64,000 nucleotides of DNA from Planctomycetota bacterium. Lineage in GTDB: Bacteria > Planctomycetota > UBA1135 > GCA-002686595. A program made the position numbers and the translations under genes. The stretch lies in NCBI GenBank assembly GCA_016714045.1, contig JADJNY010000001.1, positions 62,001 to 126,000 on the forward strand, in the 5' to 3' direction. The notes beneath the pieces are model-generated. The model was not told the origin of the DNA, ran no database searches, and was given only the letters and a program-made list of their open reading frames with translations. Below, piece after piece: positions 1 to 9,009 of the stretch (positions are counted from its first letter, which is position 1; each line of letters opens with the position of its first letter).

Positions 1-764
1 AGACGATCACCGACGCCGAGTTCGACGAGTGGATCGCGTGGAACGGGATCCAGCGTTCGAGTGACGCGCGCACGGACGCCGACGGCCGTTTCGCGCTGTG
101 CAACCTGCCCGCATGGAGCGTCGGCCTCGAAGTGCGCCCCACGAACCTCGGCCCGCAGTACGGACAACCGGCCTTCGCGATGCAGGTCCAAGCGCCCGCG
201 CACGACCTCGTGCTCCGCGTCGACGCGAGTGTGCAACCGACGGCGTGGATCACGGGTACGGTGGCCGACGAGGACGGTCACCCCGTAGGCGCCGCGCAGC
301 TCTACGCGGTGAACACGAGCGCGGTCTACGGCGGGGTAGCGACGATCGCGACGATCGAGCCCGCGACCGGCCGTTTCCGAGCCGGCCCGCTCGTCGCTGG
401 CGAGTATCGCGTGAGCGCGCGCGCTCCCGGTCTCGTTCCGACCGAGCTCGGACCCTGGACCGTGCAGGGCGAAGAGCTCGCCGTCGGCGAGCAGCGTCTG
501 AGGTTCGGCGGAACGCTGCGCGTCACGCTGCTCCATCGCGACTCGGTGAGCCGATCGGTGAGCCTGCAGCTCGACGGCGCGTCGAGCGGCGACCTCGAGC
601 TCGCGTACGATCGCGCGCTCTCGAGCCCGCTCGCGCCGGGCGGCTACACCGTGCTCGTGGCGTTCGACCAGGTCCCGCGGCGCGACCGCCCGTTCCCCGT
701 CGTCGTCCAGGCGCGGCAGGAGACGACGCTCGAGATCGACCTCGCGAGCTTCGGCGACCACTGA
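1..764 (+). CDS. C-terminal part of a carboxypeptidase-regulatory-like repeat protein (5' end outside window)
   Basis: The frame is open from the window edge (first full codon at base 3) to the TGA at 762-764, so only the last ~253 residues are seen. They form beta-rich repeats of the carboxypeptidase regulatory-like type, with the recurring pattern TDADGRF...LP and ...ATGRFRAGPL..GEYRV. The sequence aligns along its length with the C-terminus of the next gene (912-3752): WI.G.VAD..G.PVG, GGVAT and SGRFR.GPL occur in the same order, so the two are tandem paralogues. By analogy the missing N-terminus may carry a sigma-factor domain and membrane helix, but this cannot be seen. The likely location is outside the cytoplasmic membrane; the ligand is unknown. 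Confidence 0.85.
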   Translation, partial: TITDAEFDEWIAWNGIQRSSDARTDADGRFALCNLPAWSVGLEVRPTNLGPQYGQPAFAMQVQAPAHDLVLRVDASVQPTAWITGTVADEDGHPVGAAQLYAVNTSAVYGGVATIATIEPATGRFRAGPLVAGEYRVSARAPGLVPTELGPWTVQGEELAVGEQRLRFGGTLRVTLLHRDSVSRSVSLQLDGASSGDLELAYDRALSSPLAPGGYTVLVAFDQVPRRDRPFPVVVQARQETTLEIDLASFGDH

Positions 765-911
765 CGAGCCGGGCCGCGCGGAGTCCGGCGGCGAACCGCG
801 GGAAGCCGCACCACCGGGGTTCGCTGCGCCGCGCGACAGGTGCGCGGGTTTCGGTCAGGATGTCCGCGGCCGCGTGCAACGCGCGCGAGCGCGGCGGCTT
901 TCCTCCTCCGC

Positions 912-3752
912 ATGCCCCCGCCTTCCGAATCGATGCTCGCGGCCTTGTTGGCCGAGAAGGACTGGGTCCGCCGGCTCGCGCGCGGGCTCGCGAGCGACGC
1001 GCAGAGGGGAGACGACCTCGCGCAGGAGAGTTGGCTTGCGGCGCTGCGGCATCCCCCGCGCGACGCGAGCAACCTGCGCGCGTGGTTCGCGCGGCTCGTG
1101 CGGCACAAGGCGCGCGACGCGGCGCGCGGCGACGCGCGACGTTCGCAGCGCGAGCTGGAGCACGCGCGCGTGTTCGGCGTCGTCGCGGACGAGCACGGCA
1201 GCGAAGGCGGATTCGAAGTGGAGGACGGGCACGCCCACCGCGGACGCGTCGGGAGCGCACTCCCCTGCGTGGACCGTTCGCCCGCGGAGGCGGTGGAGCG
1301 CGCGGAGCTCGTGCGCGCGCTCGTCGACGCGGTGATGGCTCTGCACGAGCCGTACAAGAGCGCCTTGGTGCTCGTCTACTTCGAAGGCCTCGCGCCAAAG
1401 GACGCCGCAGCGCGCCTCGACCTGCCCGACGCGACGCTGCGCTCGCACGTGAAGCGCGGGCTCGAGCTCGTGCGCGCGCGGCTCGATCGCGAACACGGCG
1501 GGCGCGAAGTGTGGCTCGCAGGCGTGGCCGGGCTCGCGTTCGACGCGCTGCATCGTCCTTCGCCGCTCGCCCCGCCCGCGGGGACGATCGCGGCGGCAAC
1601 GGGGGTCTTGATCATGAAGACGAAGTTCGCGGTGGCGTTCATCCTGCTCCTCGGGCTCGCGTGGTTCGCCTGGTCGCGCTTCGCGGACGAGCGGCGCGCG
1701 GCTCCGGGGCGACGCGTTGCGCCGGATCCCGTCGAGCTCGCGCGCCAGGAGCTCGCGCGGCTCCCCGAGCTCCCCGCCGCGCGCACGCCGATCGTCGAAG
1801 CAGCCCCCGCGGCGGCACCGGCGGCTTCGAGCGCGACGACGGGCGCGATCGAGCTCGAACTCGTCTTCGCGCGCGATGGCCGGCCCGCTCCGCACGAGCT
1901 CGTGGAGGTCGCGACGTGGGACGCGTTCCTGCGCCCGACCTTCGTCGACGTCGTCACGGACGCGGAGGGCCGAGCGCGCATCGACGGCTTGCGGCCCGGG
2001 ACGGTGCGCGTCGATCCGCTGCGGGGCGGCAGCGCGCGCGTCGACGTCGCGGCAGGAAACGTCCGGCGCGAGCGCGTCGAGATCCCGCTCGGCGTCGGCG
2101 TGCGGGGGCGCGTCGTCACGCCGGATGGGAAGCCCGCGCCAGGCGCGTCCATCGTGGTCGCGTTCCAGGGCGTGCGCGACGCGCGCGAGGTGCTGCGCGC
2201 GGACGAAGAAGGGCGTTTCACGCTCGCCGATCTCGACGCGGCGCGCGCGATCGGAGCGCGCAAGCCGGGCTTCGCGCCCTCCTACCTGCTCAAGTTCGAC
2301 CGCCTGATCGATCCGAGCGACACGCGCGAGCTCGAGCTCGTCCTCCGCGGCGTCGGCGGGGCCGTCGAAGGCCGCGTCACGGACGCGCAGGGCGCGCCGG
2401 TCGCGGGCGCGCGCGTCGCGATCGGCCCGCAGCGCCCCTACAACGTCGAGGCCGAGCCGGGCACGCGCGCGACGATGATGTGCGCCGCCGCCGCGACGAC
2501 GGGCGCGGACGGACGTTACCGGATCGAGGGAATCGCGCCGGGCCCGCAACAGGTGTTCGTCCAGTGCGCGCGCTTCCCGTGCTCGTCGACGCAGGTCGAC
2601 GTTTCCGCGAACGGCGTGGCGACGCTCGATCTCGAGCTGCTACGCGGCGGAGCGCTCGCGGGGCGCGTGTCGCTCGCGGACGGCTCGCCTGCGCCGGAGG
2701 TCGACGTGCAGATCGATCCCGGCTCGTTGCACGGCGCCCGCGCGCGGACGGACGCGCTCGGTTGGTTCCGCGTCGACGAGCTCGCCCCGGGCGAGCATCC
2801 GATCGTCGCGGGCACGGTCGCCCTCGGGCGCAAGCAGGCGAAGGTGCGGATCGTCGCGGGGGAGGAGCACTCGGTCGAGATCGCGCTCGAGACGGGCGAC
2901 GTCCTCGCGGGCCGCGTGGTCGACGAGAACGGCGCGGCGCTCGTGGCGTGGCACGTGTGGGCGACGGTGGCCCAGGATCGGTACACGGCTGCGGAGTTAG
3001 AGAGCGTTCGAACGTGGCCGCCGGGCTGGAATGGCGTGCGCACGGATGCCGACGGGCGCTTCGTCCTCACCGGTTTGCCGCGCGTCGCGATGCGGCTCGA
3101 GGTGCGTCAGCCCGACCTCGGCGGGAGCCTCCAGCCGCTCGCCGTGCTCGAGCCCGTCGTTCCCGCGCCGCAAGGCGCCGGGGACGAGCTCGTCCTGCGC
3201 GTCGCCGCGTCCTCGACGCCCGCTGCGTGGATCCACGGCGTCGTCGCCGACGCGGCGGGAGCGCCGGTCGGTGGCGCGGAGCTCCTCGTCGTCGTCGCGT
3301 CCGGCGGATCCGGCGGCGTCGCGACGCGCGCGGTGAGCGAGGAGAAGTCCGGGCGCTTCCGCATCGGGCCGCTGCCCGCTGGGACCTACACGCTGCACGG
3401 CACGGCGAAGGGCTTCCTGCGCGCGTACCTCGCGACCGCGATCGTCGAGTCCGCGGGTGAGCGCGACGTCGGCGTGGTCCGGTTGAAGCCCGCCGGGCGT
3501 GTGATCGTCCGCGTGCGGCGGCGCGGCGGCGAAGCCGTGGACGACGCGCGCGTGCACCTCGTGCTCGATGCGGATCGTCAGCTCACCACGCGCATCGGCG
3601 ACCGGTTCGATTCGGGGCCGCTCGAGCCCGGCCGGTACGCGCTCTACGTCGAAGGCGAGGGGCCGTTCGACCGCGCGCACCCGCGTGAAGTCGACGTGCG
3701 CGCGAACGAAACGGCCGAGGTCGAGCTCGAGCTCGATGCGCTCCGCAGGTGA
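912..3752 (+). CDS. ECF sigma factor fused through a membrane helix to carboxypeptidase-regulatory-like repeats
   Basis: One uninterrupted frame encodes three parts. Residues ~10-75 match sigma-70 region 2 (DLAQESWLAALR, then NLRAWFARLVRHKARDAAR). Residues ~140-195 match region 4 (ALHEPYKSALVLVYFEGL, then ATLRSHVKRGLELVRARL). A hydrophobic helix starts at Met235 (KFAVAFILLLGLAWFAW). About 690 residues of carboxypeptidase regulatory-like beta domains follow, with TDA.GR and DADGRF turns. The arrangement predicts a cytoplasmic sigma factor tethered to the membrane with its repeats outside. ATG 912 is chosen because the sigma homology starts just after it; GTG 840 and ATG 933 are alternatives. 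The internal ATG at 1614, exactly at the membrane helix, could also start a separate sigma-free product, although no strong ribosome site precedes it. Planctomycetes are known to have ECF factors with long C-terminal extensions. The target promoters are unknown. Confidence 0.85.
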   Translation: MPPPSESMLAALLAEKDWVRRLARGLASDAQRGDDLAQESWLAALRHPPRDASNLRAWFARLVRHKARDAARGDARRSQRELEHARVFGVVADEHGSEGGFEVEDGHAHRGRVGSALPCVDRSPAEAVERAELVRALVDAVMALHEPYKSALVLVYFEGLAPKDAAARLDLPDATLRSHVKRGLELVRARLDREHGGREVWLAGVAGLAFDALHRPSPLAPPAGTIAAATGVLIMKTKFAVAFILLLGLAWFAWSRFADERRAAPGRRVAPDPVELARQELARLPELPAARTPIVEAAPAAAPAASSATTGAIELELVFARDGRPAPHELVEVATWDAFLRPTFVDVVTDAEGRARIDGLRPGTVRVDPLRGGSARVDVAAGNVRRERVEIPLGVGVRGRVVTPDGKPAPGASIVVAFQGVRDAREVLRADEEGRFTLADLDAARAIGARKPGFAPSYLLKFDRLIDPSDTRELELVLRGVGGAVEGRVTDAQGAPVAGARVAIGPQRPYNVEAEPGTRATMMCAAAATTGADGRYRIEGIAPGPQQVFVQCARFPCSSTQVDVSANGVATLDLELLRGGALAGRVSLADGSPAPEVDVQIDPGSLHGARARTDALGWFRVDELAPGEHPIVAGTVALGRKQAKVRIVAGEEHSVEIALETGDVLAGRVVDENGAALVAWHVWATVAQDRYTAAELESVRTWPPGWNGVRTDADGRFVLTGLPRVAMRLEVRQPDLGGSLQPLAVLEPVVPAPQGAGDELVLRVAASSTPAAWIHGVVADAAGAPVGGAELLVVVASGGSGGVATRAVSEEKSGRFRIGPLPAGTYTLHGTAKGFLRAYLATAIVESAGERDVGVVRLKPAGRVIVRVRRRGGEAVDDARVHLVLDADRQLTTRIGDRFDSGPLEPGRYALYVEGEGPFDRAHPREVDVRANETAEVELELDALRR

Positions 3753-3764
3753 ACTCCGGCCGGG

Positions 3765-5855
3765 TTACGGCACCCAGACGATCGTCACGCCGTTCGTGCG
3801 GTTGCTCGTCGCGGGCGGGCAGAACGCCGCGACCGCGTTGCGATAGAAGCACTGGTAGTGGCGCGTGGCGCCCGCCGCCGGGATCGCACCGCGCACGCTG
3901 ACGAGCGGATCGCCCGCCTGCGGGAACGAGCTCGCGTTGCTCGCGACGGCCTTCGTGCCGAGGCGCACGACGGAGCCCGTCACGCAACCGAGGCCATCGT
4001 CGACGGCGACCGGTGCCATCGACGCGCTGCCCTGGAAGAAGACGCACGTCCCGCCCGTCATCGAGTTCGCCGCGAGCGCAACCGTGTCGAGCGCGACGCT
4101 CGCGACGCCGCTGGCCGCGAGCGTCGCCCCGTCGGGGAACACGGAGTTCGCGCACCCGTGGCCGAGGAAGCCGTCGTTCGCGCACGGGCAGGGGACGCCC
4201 GAGCCGTCGCCGGCGCAGAAGTTCGTGAACGCCGGATCGCCCGGCACCTCGGCCGCGGCGTTCATCGCGGGCGGCGAGCCGCCCTTCCACAAGCCCAGCG
4301 ACACGGCGGCCGTGCGCGGCGCCGCGTTCGCATCGAAGCGGAAGTTGTAGAGCGTGCCCCAGCGCAGGGCGTTCGCGTTCGGGTCGACGTTCTCGGCGAC
4401 GCAGGCCCACGTGAGCGTTCCTCCCGCGAGCGTGCCCGACCAATCGGCGCCGGAGAAGTCGACGGAGCCGATGCCGTCGCCGTCGTGGTACGGCACGTCG
4501 TGGAATCCGATGTTGCTCACCGTCGCACCGGCGGGGATCGGCACGGAGAACGAGCCGACGTTGCGGTCGGCGTTCATGTTGTAGACGGCGTACTCGTAGT
4601 GCCACTGGCCGCCGCCGAGCGCCGTCGCCTGGCTCGCGATGACGAGCAGGCCGTCGCCCGGCACCTGCACGTCCGTCGTCGTGACGCCCGCTTCCAAGCT
4701 CGCCCACGCGCGGATCGCGCTCTGCTGCACGTTCGTCGAGCCCGTCAGCGAGAACGTGCGGTTCGTCGTCGTGCCGCTGACCGTGACCTCGCGCCACGTC
4801 GCGTTGTTGTTCTGGTTGCCGAACGCGGCGTCGTCACGCGTGACGTAGTGCGCTTCCGCGAGGAAGCGCGCCGAAGCGGAGGTCGGCTCGAGGTCCGCGA
4901 GCGCGACCTGCAAGCGCCGCGCGACGGAGCCCGCGTACGGCGGGCTCGTGAACGGGTAGGGGTACACGCCGGTGTGCGCGTTCACCTCCCAGTTGGGGCC
5001 CTGGATGGCCTGCGCCGCGTTCGTGCCCGCGTCGTACGGATCCGAGCAGCCGACGCCGAGGTGGTAGAAGTTCCCGCCCGGGTTGCACGTGCAGCACGTG
5101 CTGTCCTGCTGCGCGCCGAAGGTGTGCTTGAGCCAGGAGAGTCCGATCTGCTCGAAGCGCCCGACGCCGCCGGTCACCTTGTAGCGGTACGCGTTCTGGC
5201 GGACGAGCGGGTGCTCGTTGTTCGTCGCGATCCAGTTGGCGATCGCCGACCCGATGTTGCAGCCCGTCGTGCCGACGGAGAACGCGTCGATGCCGCCCGC
5301 CGGCGTGTAGTTCGTGATGTTCCAGAGTTCGCCGACGACGACGTCGGGGCCCGGCGCGGTCGTGCAGGGGACGAGCGGGGGTGCGACGTCGATCGAGAAG
5401 CTCCCGTTGCCGCCGGAGGACGACGAAGCGGACGACGCGAGCTGCACGGTGTAGACCTGGCCGGCGATCGCGGGGAACAGGAGCGCGGACTGGATGCCGC
5501 AGAAGTCGTCGTTGCACGCGAGCGCGGGCGACGCGGGGCAGCCGGAGCCCGAGTACACGGCGATCTTCGTGTTGAACGTCGTCAGGCCGCAGCTCGAGAT
5601 CTGGTACGTGTTCGTCGCGGGCGCGGTCCACGTGAACCAGACGTCGCGGTACATCGACGTGTCGCCGAAGTGCGTGCACTCGAACTCGGTCTGGCCCTGT
5701 GCGCCCGTCGTCATGCCGGCGTTGACGTATGGGAACGTGCCCGTGCCAACGAGGAGCTGCGGCGTCGCGCAGTCGTCCGAGCCCTGGGCGAACGCGGGAG
5801 CTGTGGAGAAGGCGAGCGCGGAAAGGGCGAGCAGCGTGAGGGCGGATGTGCGCAT
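3765..5855 (-). CDS. Secreted protein with pre-peptidase-like N-terminus and shared C-terminal domain
   Basis: The protein has 696 residues. A signal peptide (MRTSALTLLALSALAFSTAPAFA) begins at ATG 5855, which is preferred over upstream in-frame starts. Residues ~25-155 look like a PPC-type beta domain of the kind found in secreted bacterial proteins: DCATPQLL, then DVWFTWTAPATNTYQIS, then CNDDFC. The middle has no assignment I trust; it contains CCTCNPGGNFYHLGVGCSDP and a long beta-rich stretch. The last 151 residues are the C-terminal domain also present in the next three minus-strand genes. The gene converges with the sigma-fusion gene, only 12 bases apart. A TATCTT -10 at 5906-5901 (minus strand) gives a leader of about 39 bases. 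It is probably exported; no catalytic motif was identified. Confidence 0.88.
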   Translation of the reverse strand: MRTSALTLLALSALAFSTAPAFAQGSDDCATPQLLVGTGTFPYVNAGMTTGAQGQTEFECTHFGDTSMYRDVWFTWTAPATNTYQISSCGLTTFNTKIAVYSGSGCPASPALACNDDFCGIQSALLFPAIAGQVYTVQLASSASSSSGGNGSFSIDVAPPLVPCTTAPGPDVVVGELWNITNYTPAGGIDAFSVGTTGCNIGSAIANWIATNNEHPLVRQNAYRYKVTGGVGRFEQIGLSWLKHTFGAQQDSTCCTCNPGGNFYHLGVGCSDPYDAGTNAAQAIQGPNWEVNAHTGVYPYPFTSPPYAGSVARRLQVALADLEPTSASARFLAEAHYVTRDDAAFGNQNNNATWREVTVSGTTTNRTFSLTGSTNVQQSAIRAWASLEAGVTTTDVQVPGDGLLVIASQATALGGGQWHYEYAVYNMNADRNVGSFSVPIPAGATVSNIGFHDVPYHDGDGIGSVDFSGADWSGTLAGGTLTWACVAENVDPNANALRWGTLYNFRFDANAAPRTAAVSLGLWKGGSPPAMNAAAEVPGDPAFTNFCAGDGSGVPCPCANDGFLGHGCANSVFPDGATLAASGVASVALDTVALAANSMTGGTCVFFQGSASMAPVAVDDGLGCVTGSVVRLGTKAVASNASSFPQAGDPLVSVRGAIPAAGATRHYQCFYRNAVAAFCPPATSNRTNGVTIVWVP
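3768..4220 (-). other. Shared 151-residue C-terminal domain, copy A
   Basis: This copy runs from FCAGDGSGVPCPC to TNGVTIVWVP. It aligns without any gap to copy B (6137-6589, about 70% identical by my count) and copy C (9013-9465). Conserved features are paired Cys near the start (CPC, GC.NS), FFQG, VDDGLGCVTG, VVRLGT, SVRG..PA.G, YQCFYRN and FCPP.TSNR.NG. The position at the extreme C-terminus of otherwise unrelated secreted proteins suggests sorting, anchoring or assembly. Confidence 0.8.
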
Positions 5856-5900
5856 GGCGAGGTGTTCCGAAGTGGGGCGAGAGTGGAGCGAACGGGACTC

Positions 5901-5906
5901 AAGATA
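5901..5906 (-). promoter_or_regulatory. Putative -10 (TATCTT) for the 5855 gene
   Basis: On the minus strand GAGTATCTTGAG lies about 46 bases upstream of ATG 5855. It fits the TAnnnT pattern seen before many genes of this window. No convincing -35 is visible. Confidence 0.4.
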
Positions 5907-5939
5907 CTCGGTTCGTGCATGCAGGGGGCGCATGGAACG

Positions 5940-5960
5940 GGAGCGCCGTGACGGCGCTCC
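5940..5960 (-). terminator. Hairpin between two minus-strand secreted-protein genes
   Basis: This is a perfect 9-bp inverted repeat GGAGCGCCG / CGGCGCTCC with loop TGA. It sits ~170 bases past the stop of the 6134-8752 gene and upstream of the next promoter. There is no T-run, so a rho-independent role is only inferred. Confidence 0.4.
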
Positions 5961-6133
5961 GTCACCGGGCCTGCGCGGATCGTCGCTCTCGCTCGGGGCG
6001 GACGATGGGGCGCGATCCCGCGCGCAACGCTCGGGCGCGCCGCGTCGCCGGAGCGGACGCAGGCACCGCGAAGCGCGCGGCGCGGGGGGCGTTCGCGCGC
6101 TTCGCCTCGGCGCGTGTCAACGCGCGAGCCTCG

Positions 6134-8752
6134 TCAGGGGCCCCACGCGATCACGACGCCGTTCGTGCGGTTCGACGTCGACGGCGGGCAGAACACCGAC
6201 ACGGCGTTGCGATAGAAGCACTGGTAGTACCGGCGTGCTCCAGCGGCGGGCACGAGGCCGCGCACGCTGATCGTCGCGTCGCCGAGCTGCGGGTACGAGC
6301 TCGTGTTCGAGACGACGCCCTTCGTGCCCAGGCGCACGACCGTTCCCGTGACGCAGCCGAGGCCGTCGTCGACGATCACGGGCGCCTGCTGCGCGTCGCC
6401 CTGGAAGAACACGCACGTCGATCCGGTCAGGTTCGACGCGGAGAGGAGCGCCGTGTCCGCGGCCACGCTCGCCGTGCCCGCAGCCGTGAGCAAGCCGCCC
6501 GCGGCGAAGGCCGAGTTCGCGCACCCCGCGCCGTTCGTTCCCGCGTTGCCGCACGGGCACGCGACCGACGATCCGTCGCCCGCGCAGAAGCTTGCGAAGC
6601 CCACGCACGTCGTCGCGCGGATCTTGAAGTCGTCGATCGCGGCCTCGACCACCGAGCCCATCCCCGTGTCCGACGCGACGAAGCGCATCCGGAACTGGTT
6701 CGTGAGCGGCACACGATCGGTCACGACGAACTCGTGGTAGGCCCACCCGCCCTCGGTGCCGATCTGCTCCGCGCCGGGGCCGACGGTCTCCACGTTCACC
6801 CATGTCGCGCCGTTGTTGCTCGTCACGTCGATGCGGAACGCGTCGTCGTACGGCGTCGCGCCGCCCGCGACGTTGTCGAACCAGCGCCAGTACCCGACGA
6901 TCGCGTTCGAGTAGCCGCTCAGGTTGAACGTCGGCGTGAGCAAGGTCGTCGTGCCGCCGTCGACGTCCGCGGCGCCGGCGGAGCCGCCCGCCGAGCCCTG
7001 ACCGGTGACCCAGCACATCGTGCCCGCGCCGGGCGTGTGATCGTCCTCGGACTGGGCCGCCGTCCCGTTCGGGTTGACGCGCGTCCAGACGCCCGAGGTC
7101 GCGTTGTCGCCCGCGGCGCCCGCGGTCCAGCCAGCCGTCGCCGTCTCGAAGGTCTCGTCGACGGGTGTCACGGCGGTGTAGCCGGCGACCAGCGTGTCGA
7201 GCTGCTCCGGCGCCGCCTCGGGCGAGGTCCACACGACGCCGTTCGGCGACTGCGCGGAGACGTAGTAGTCGATCTTCGCTCCGCAATTCACCGCGGGCAG
7301 CGACGCGTACCAACTCCCGTCGAGGTCCTGCGTCATCGAAACGGACGCCCACGCGCCGTTGTCGACCCGGTAGCGCAGCGCGGCCGAGCCCGCGAGCAAC
7401 GCGCCCGCGATCTGCGTGCGGATGCGCTGTCCCGATGCGTTCGCGAACGCGGGCGCGTTCACCGGCGTGAACGTCACGAGCGGCGCGCCGACCCACCACA
7501 CGAACAGGCCGCGGTCGATGTCGCTGCCGATCACGACGCCACTCGGGAAGTAGGGATAGATGTTCCAGAGGCCGTTGAAGAGCGTGTCGTCGTCCTCCGG
7601 GAACGTGTCGAAGGTGCCGATCGTGACCGGGTTCGCCTGCGTGCCTGGCGACGAGGTCTGCCACACCCGCAGGCCGCTCCGGTAGTTCGCCTGGAAGAGC
7701 TTGTCCCCGCGCGTGTACTGGTTGTGGTCGATCGCCGTGCTGCCGCTCGTGAACGTGCCGACGAAGGTGGGCACGAGCGGGTTCGCGAGGCTGAAGACGC
7801 GCGTGACGGACGTGATGCCGAGGTCCTCGTCGTCGAGCTCGTCGTCGAGGTAGAGAAACTGCATGTCGGCCGACGGCCAGGCTTGGTGGCAGTAGCCCGT
7901 GTTCGCGTACGTCGAGAACGAGGTCTGGACCGGGCTCGCCTTGTTCGTGACGTCGACGACGTAGAGGCCGCTCGAGACGAAGCCGCCGCTCAGGCCGCCG
8001 CAGCAGAACGCGATCTGCTTGCCCGCGGCCGGTCCGGTCGTGAACGTGAACACGGACGCCTCGTGGACATAGCGATCGTTCCAGGTCCCGACGCGGACCG
8101 GGTTCGCGGGGTTCGTGTGGATGTCGTAGATGCGCAGGCCGTTCGATCCGCCGCCGGCGCGATACAGGTACCCCGACACCGGATCGACCGTGATCGTGTG
8201 CGTCGCGGACGTGCCGTCGTCGTTGACCGTGCCCGTGAGCGTGACGACGCCCGCGTCGATGTTCGCGAGGTTGATGACCTGGATGCCGCCGCCGCCCTCG
8301 CTCACCGAGTAGCAGTAGGTCGAGTACGTGCGCATGTCGCGCCACAAGCTCGTCGGCCCTGCGATCGTCGCGATGAGCTGCGCGTTGCCCGGCTGCGTGA
8401 CCTCGACGAACGACGTGCCGCTCGAGTGCCCGAAGATCGCGTACTCGCGGCCGGAGCCCGAGACGTAGCCCGTGCAGCTGTTCCCGTTGCCCGTGCTCCC
8501 GACGCCGAAGTCGGCGAGCGGCATCCACGAGAGCAGCGCGACGTTGCTCCGCCCGAAGGCGACCGGCGGAGCGATCAGCGTCTGCGGTCCGCTCGTCGGC
8601 GCCGGCGCGGGCGCGAGCTGCGCGTTCTTCCACCCGGGCCCCATGTAGGCGGGGCGTTTGTCGCGCAGCTTGGGATCCGCGTCATGGACGAGGGCGGACG
8701 AAGCGAAGCCCAGCGTGAGCGCCAGGCACGTGACGAAACGAGACGCAGTCAT
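6134..8752 (-). CDS. Secreted choice-of-anchor-B-type protein with shared C-terminal domain
   Basis: The protein has 872 residues. ATG 8752 (MTASRFVTCLALTLGFASSALV) starts a signal peptide. Residues ~30-400 follow the choice-of-anchor B / LVIVD-repeat pattern: NVALLSWMPLADFG, then YAIFGHSSGTSFVEV, then HTITVDPVSGYLYRAGG, then LRIYDI, then DELDDEDLG, ending near GVVIGSDIDRGLFVW. A second beta-sandwich region follows, with W-rich strands (VGYWRWFDNVAGGATPYDD) of carbohydrate-binding or MAM-like appearance. The last 151 residues are the shared C-terminal domain. These families are surface or extracellular adhesion-like modules. The function is inferred as a surface protein; no enzyme motif is seen. 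It is the second gene of a run of four on the minus strand. Confidence 0.88.
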   Translation of the reverse strand: MTASRFVTCLALTLGFASSALVHDADPKLRDKRPAYMGPGWKNAQLAPAPAPTSGPQTLIAPPVAFGRSNVALLSWMPLADFGVGSTGNGNSCTGYVSGSGREYAIFGHSSGTSFVEVTQPGNAQLIATIAGPTSLWRDMRTYSTYCYSVSEGGGGIQVINLANIDAGVVTLTGTVNDDGTSATHTITVDPVSGYLYRAGGGSNGLRIYDIHTNPANPVRVGTWNDRYVHEASVFTFTTGPAAGKQIAFCCGGLSGGFVSSGLYVVDVTNKASPVQTSFSTYANTGYCHQAWPSADMQFLYLDDELDDEDLGITSVTRVFSLANPLVPTFVGTFTSGSTAIDHNQYTRGDKLFQANYRSGLRVWQTSSPGTQANPVTIGTFDTFPEDDDTLFNGLWNIYPYFPSGVVIGSDIDRGLFVWWVGAPLVTFTPVNAPAFANASGQRIRTQIAGALLAGSAALRYRVDNGAWASVSMTQDLDGSWYASLPAVNCGAKIDYYVSAQSPNGVVWTSPEAAPEQLDTLVAGYTAVTPVDETFETATAGWTAGAAGDNATSGVWTRVNPNGTAAQSEDDHTPGAGTMCWVTGQGSAGGSAGAADVDGGTTTLLTPTFNLSGYSNAIVGYWRWFDNVAGGATPYDDAFRIDVTSNNGATWVNVETVGPGAEQIGTEGGWAYHEFVVTDRVPLTNQFRMRFVASDTGMGSVVEAAIDDFKIRATTCVGFASFCAGDGSSVACPCGNAGTNGAGCANSAFAAGGLLTAAGTASVAADTALLSASNLTGSTCVFFQGDAQQAPVIVDDGLGCVTGTVVRLGTKGVVSNTSSYPQLGDATISVRGLVPAAGARRYYQCFYRNAVSVFCPPSTSNRTNGVVIAWGP
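6137..6589 (-). other. Shared 151-residue C-terminal domain, copy B
   Basis: This copy runs from FCAGDGSSVACPC to TNGVVIAWGP. It has no gaps relative to copy A. The signatures FFQG, VDDGLGCVTG, YQCFYRN and FCPPSTSNRTNG are intact. Confidence 0.8.
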
Positions 8753-9009
8753 CGGGGGGAGGAGTTCCTGCGCGAGCGGGGGACGATGCGGCCTTCGGAC
8801 GGAAGGAAGGGCCTTCCGGGTTCCCATTCGACCCTGGAAACCACGGCCCGGGCCGCTTGCGCGGCGCCGAGGGCCTTCACGCTACGTCCCGACCCCGAAG
8901 AGTACCCGAAGGTCCGCGCGCGGTCGGACGCGAGGATCGGCCCGGACGACGCGCCGCGGGCCAGGTTCGACGACCGCGACGAGGCGCCTTGCGGCGCGGC
9001 CCGCGGAGG

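Noticed and set aside
98..3460. A 1120-codon open frame on the plus strand
   Set aside because: It is the wrong frame of two genes with clear sigma and repeat homology, and its sequence is Arg-rich low complexity.
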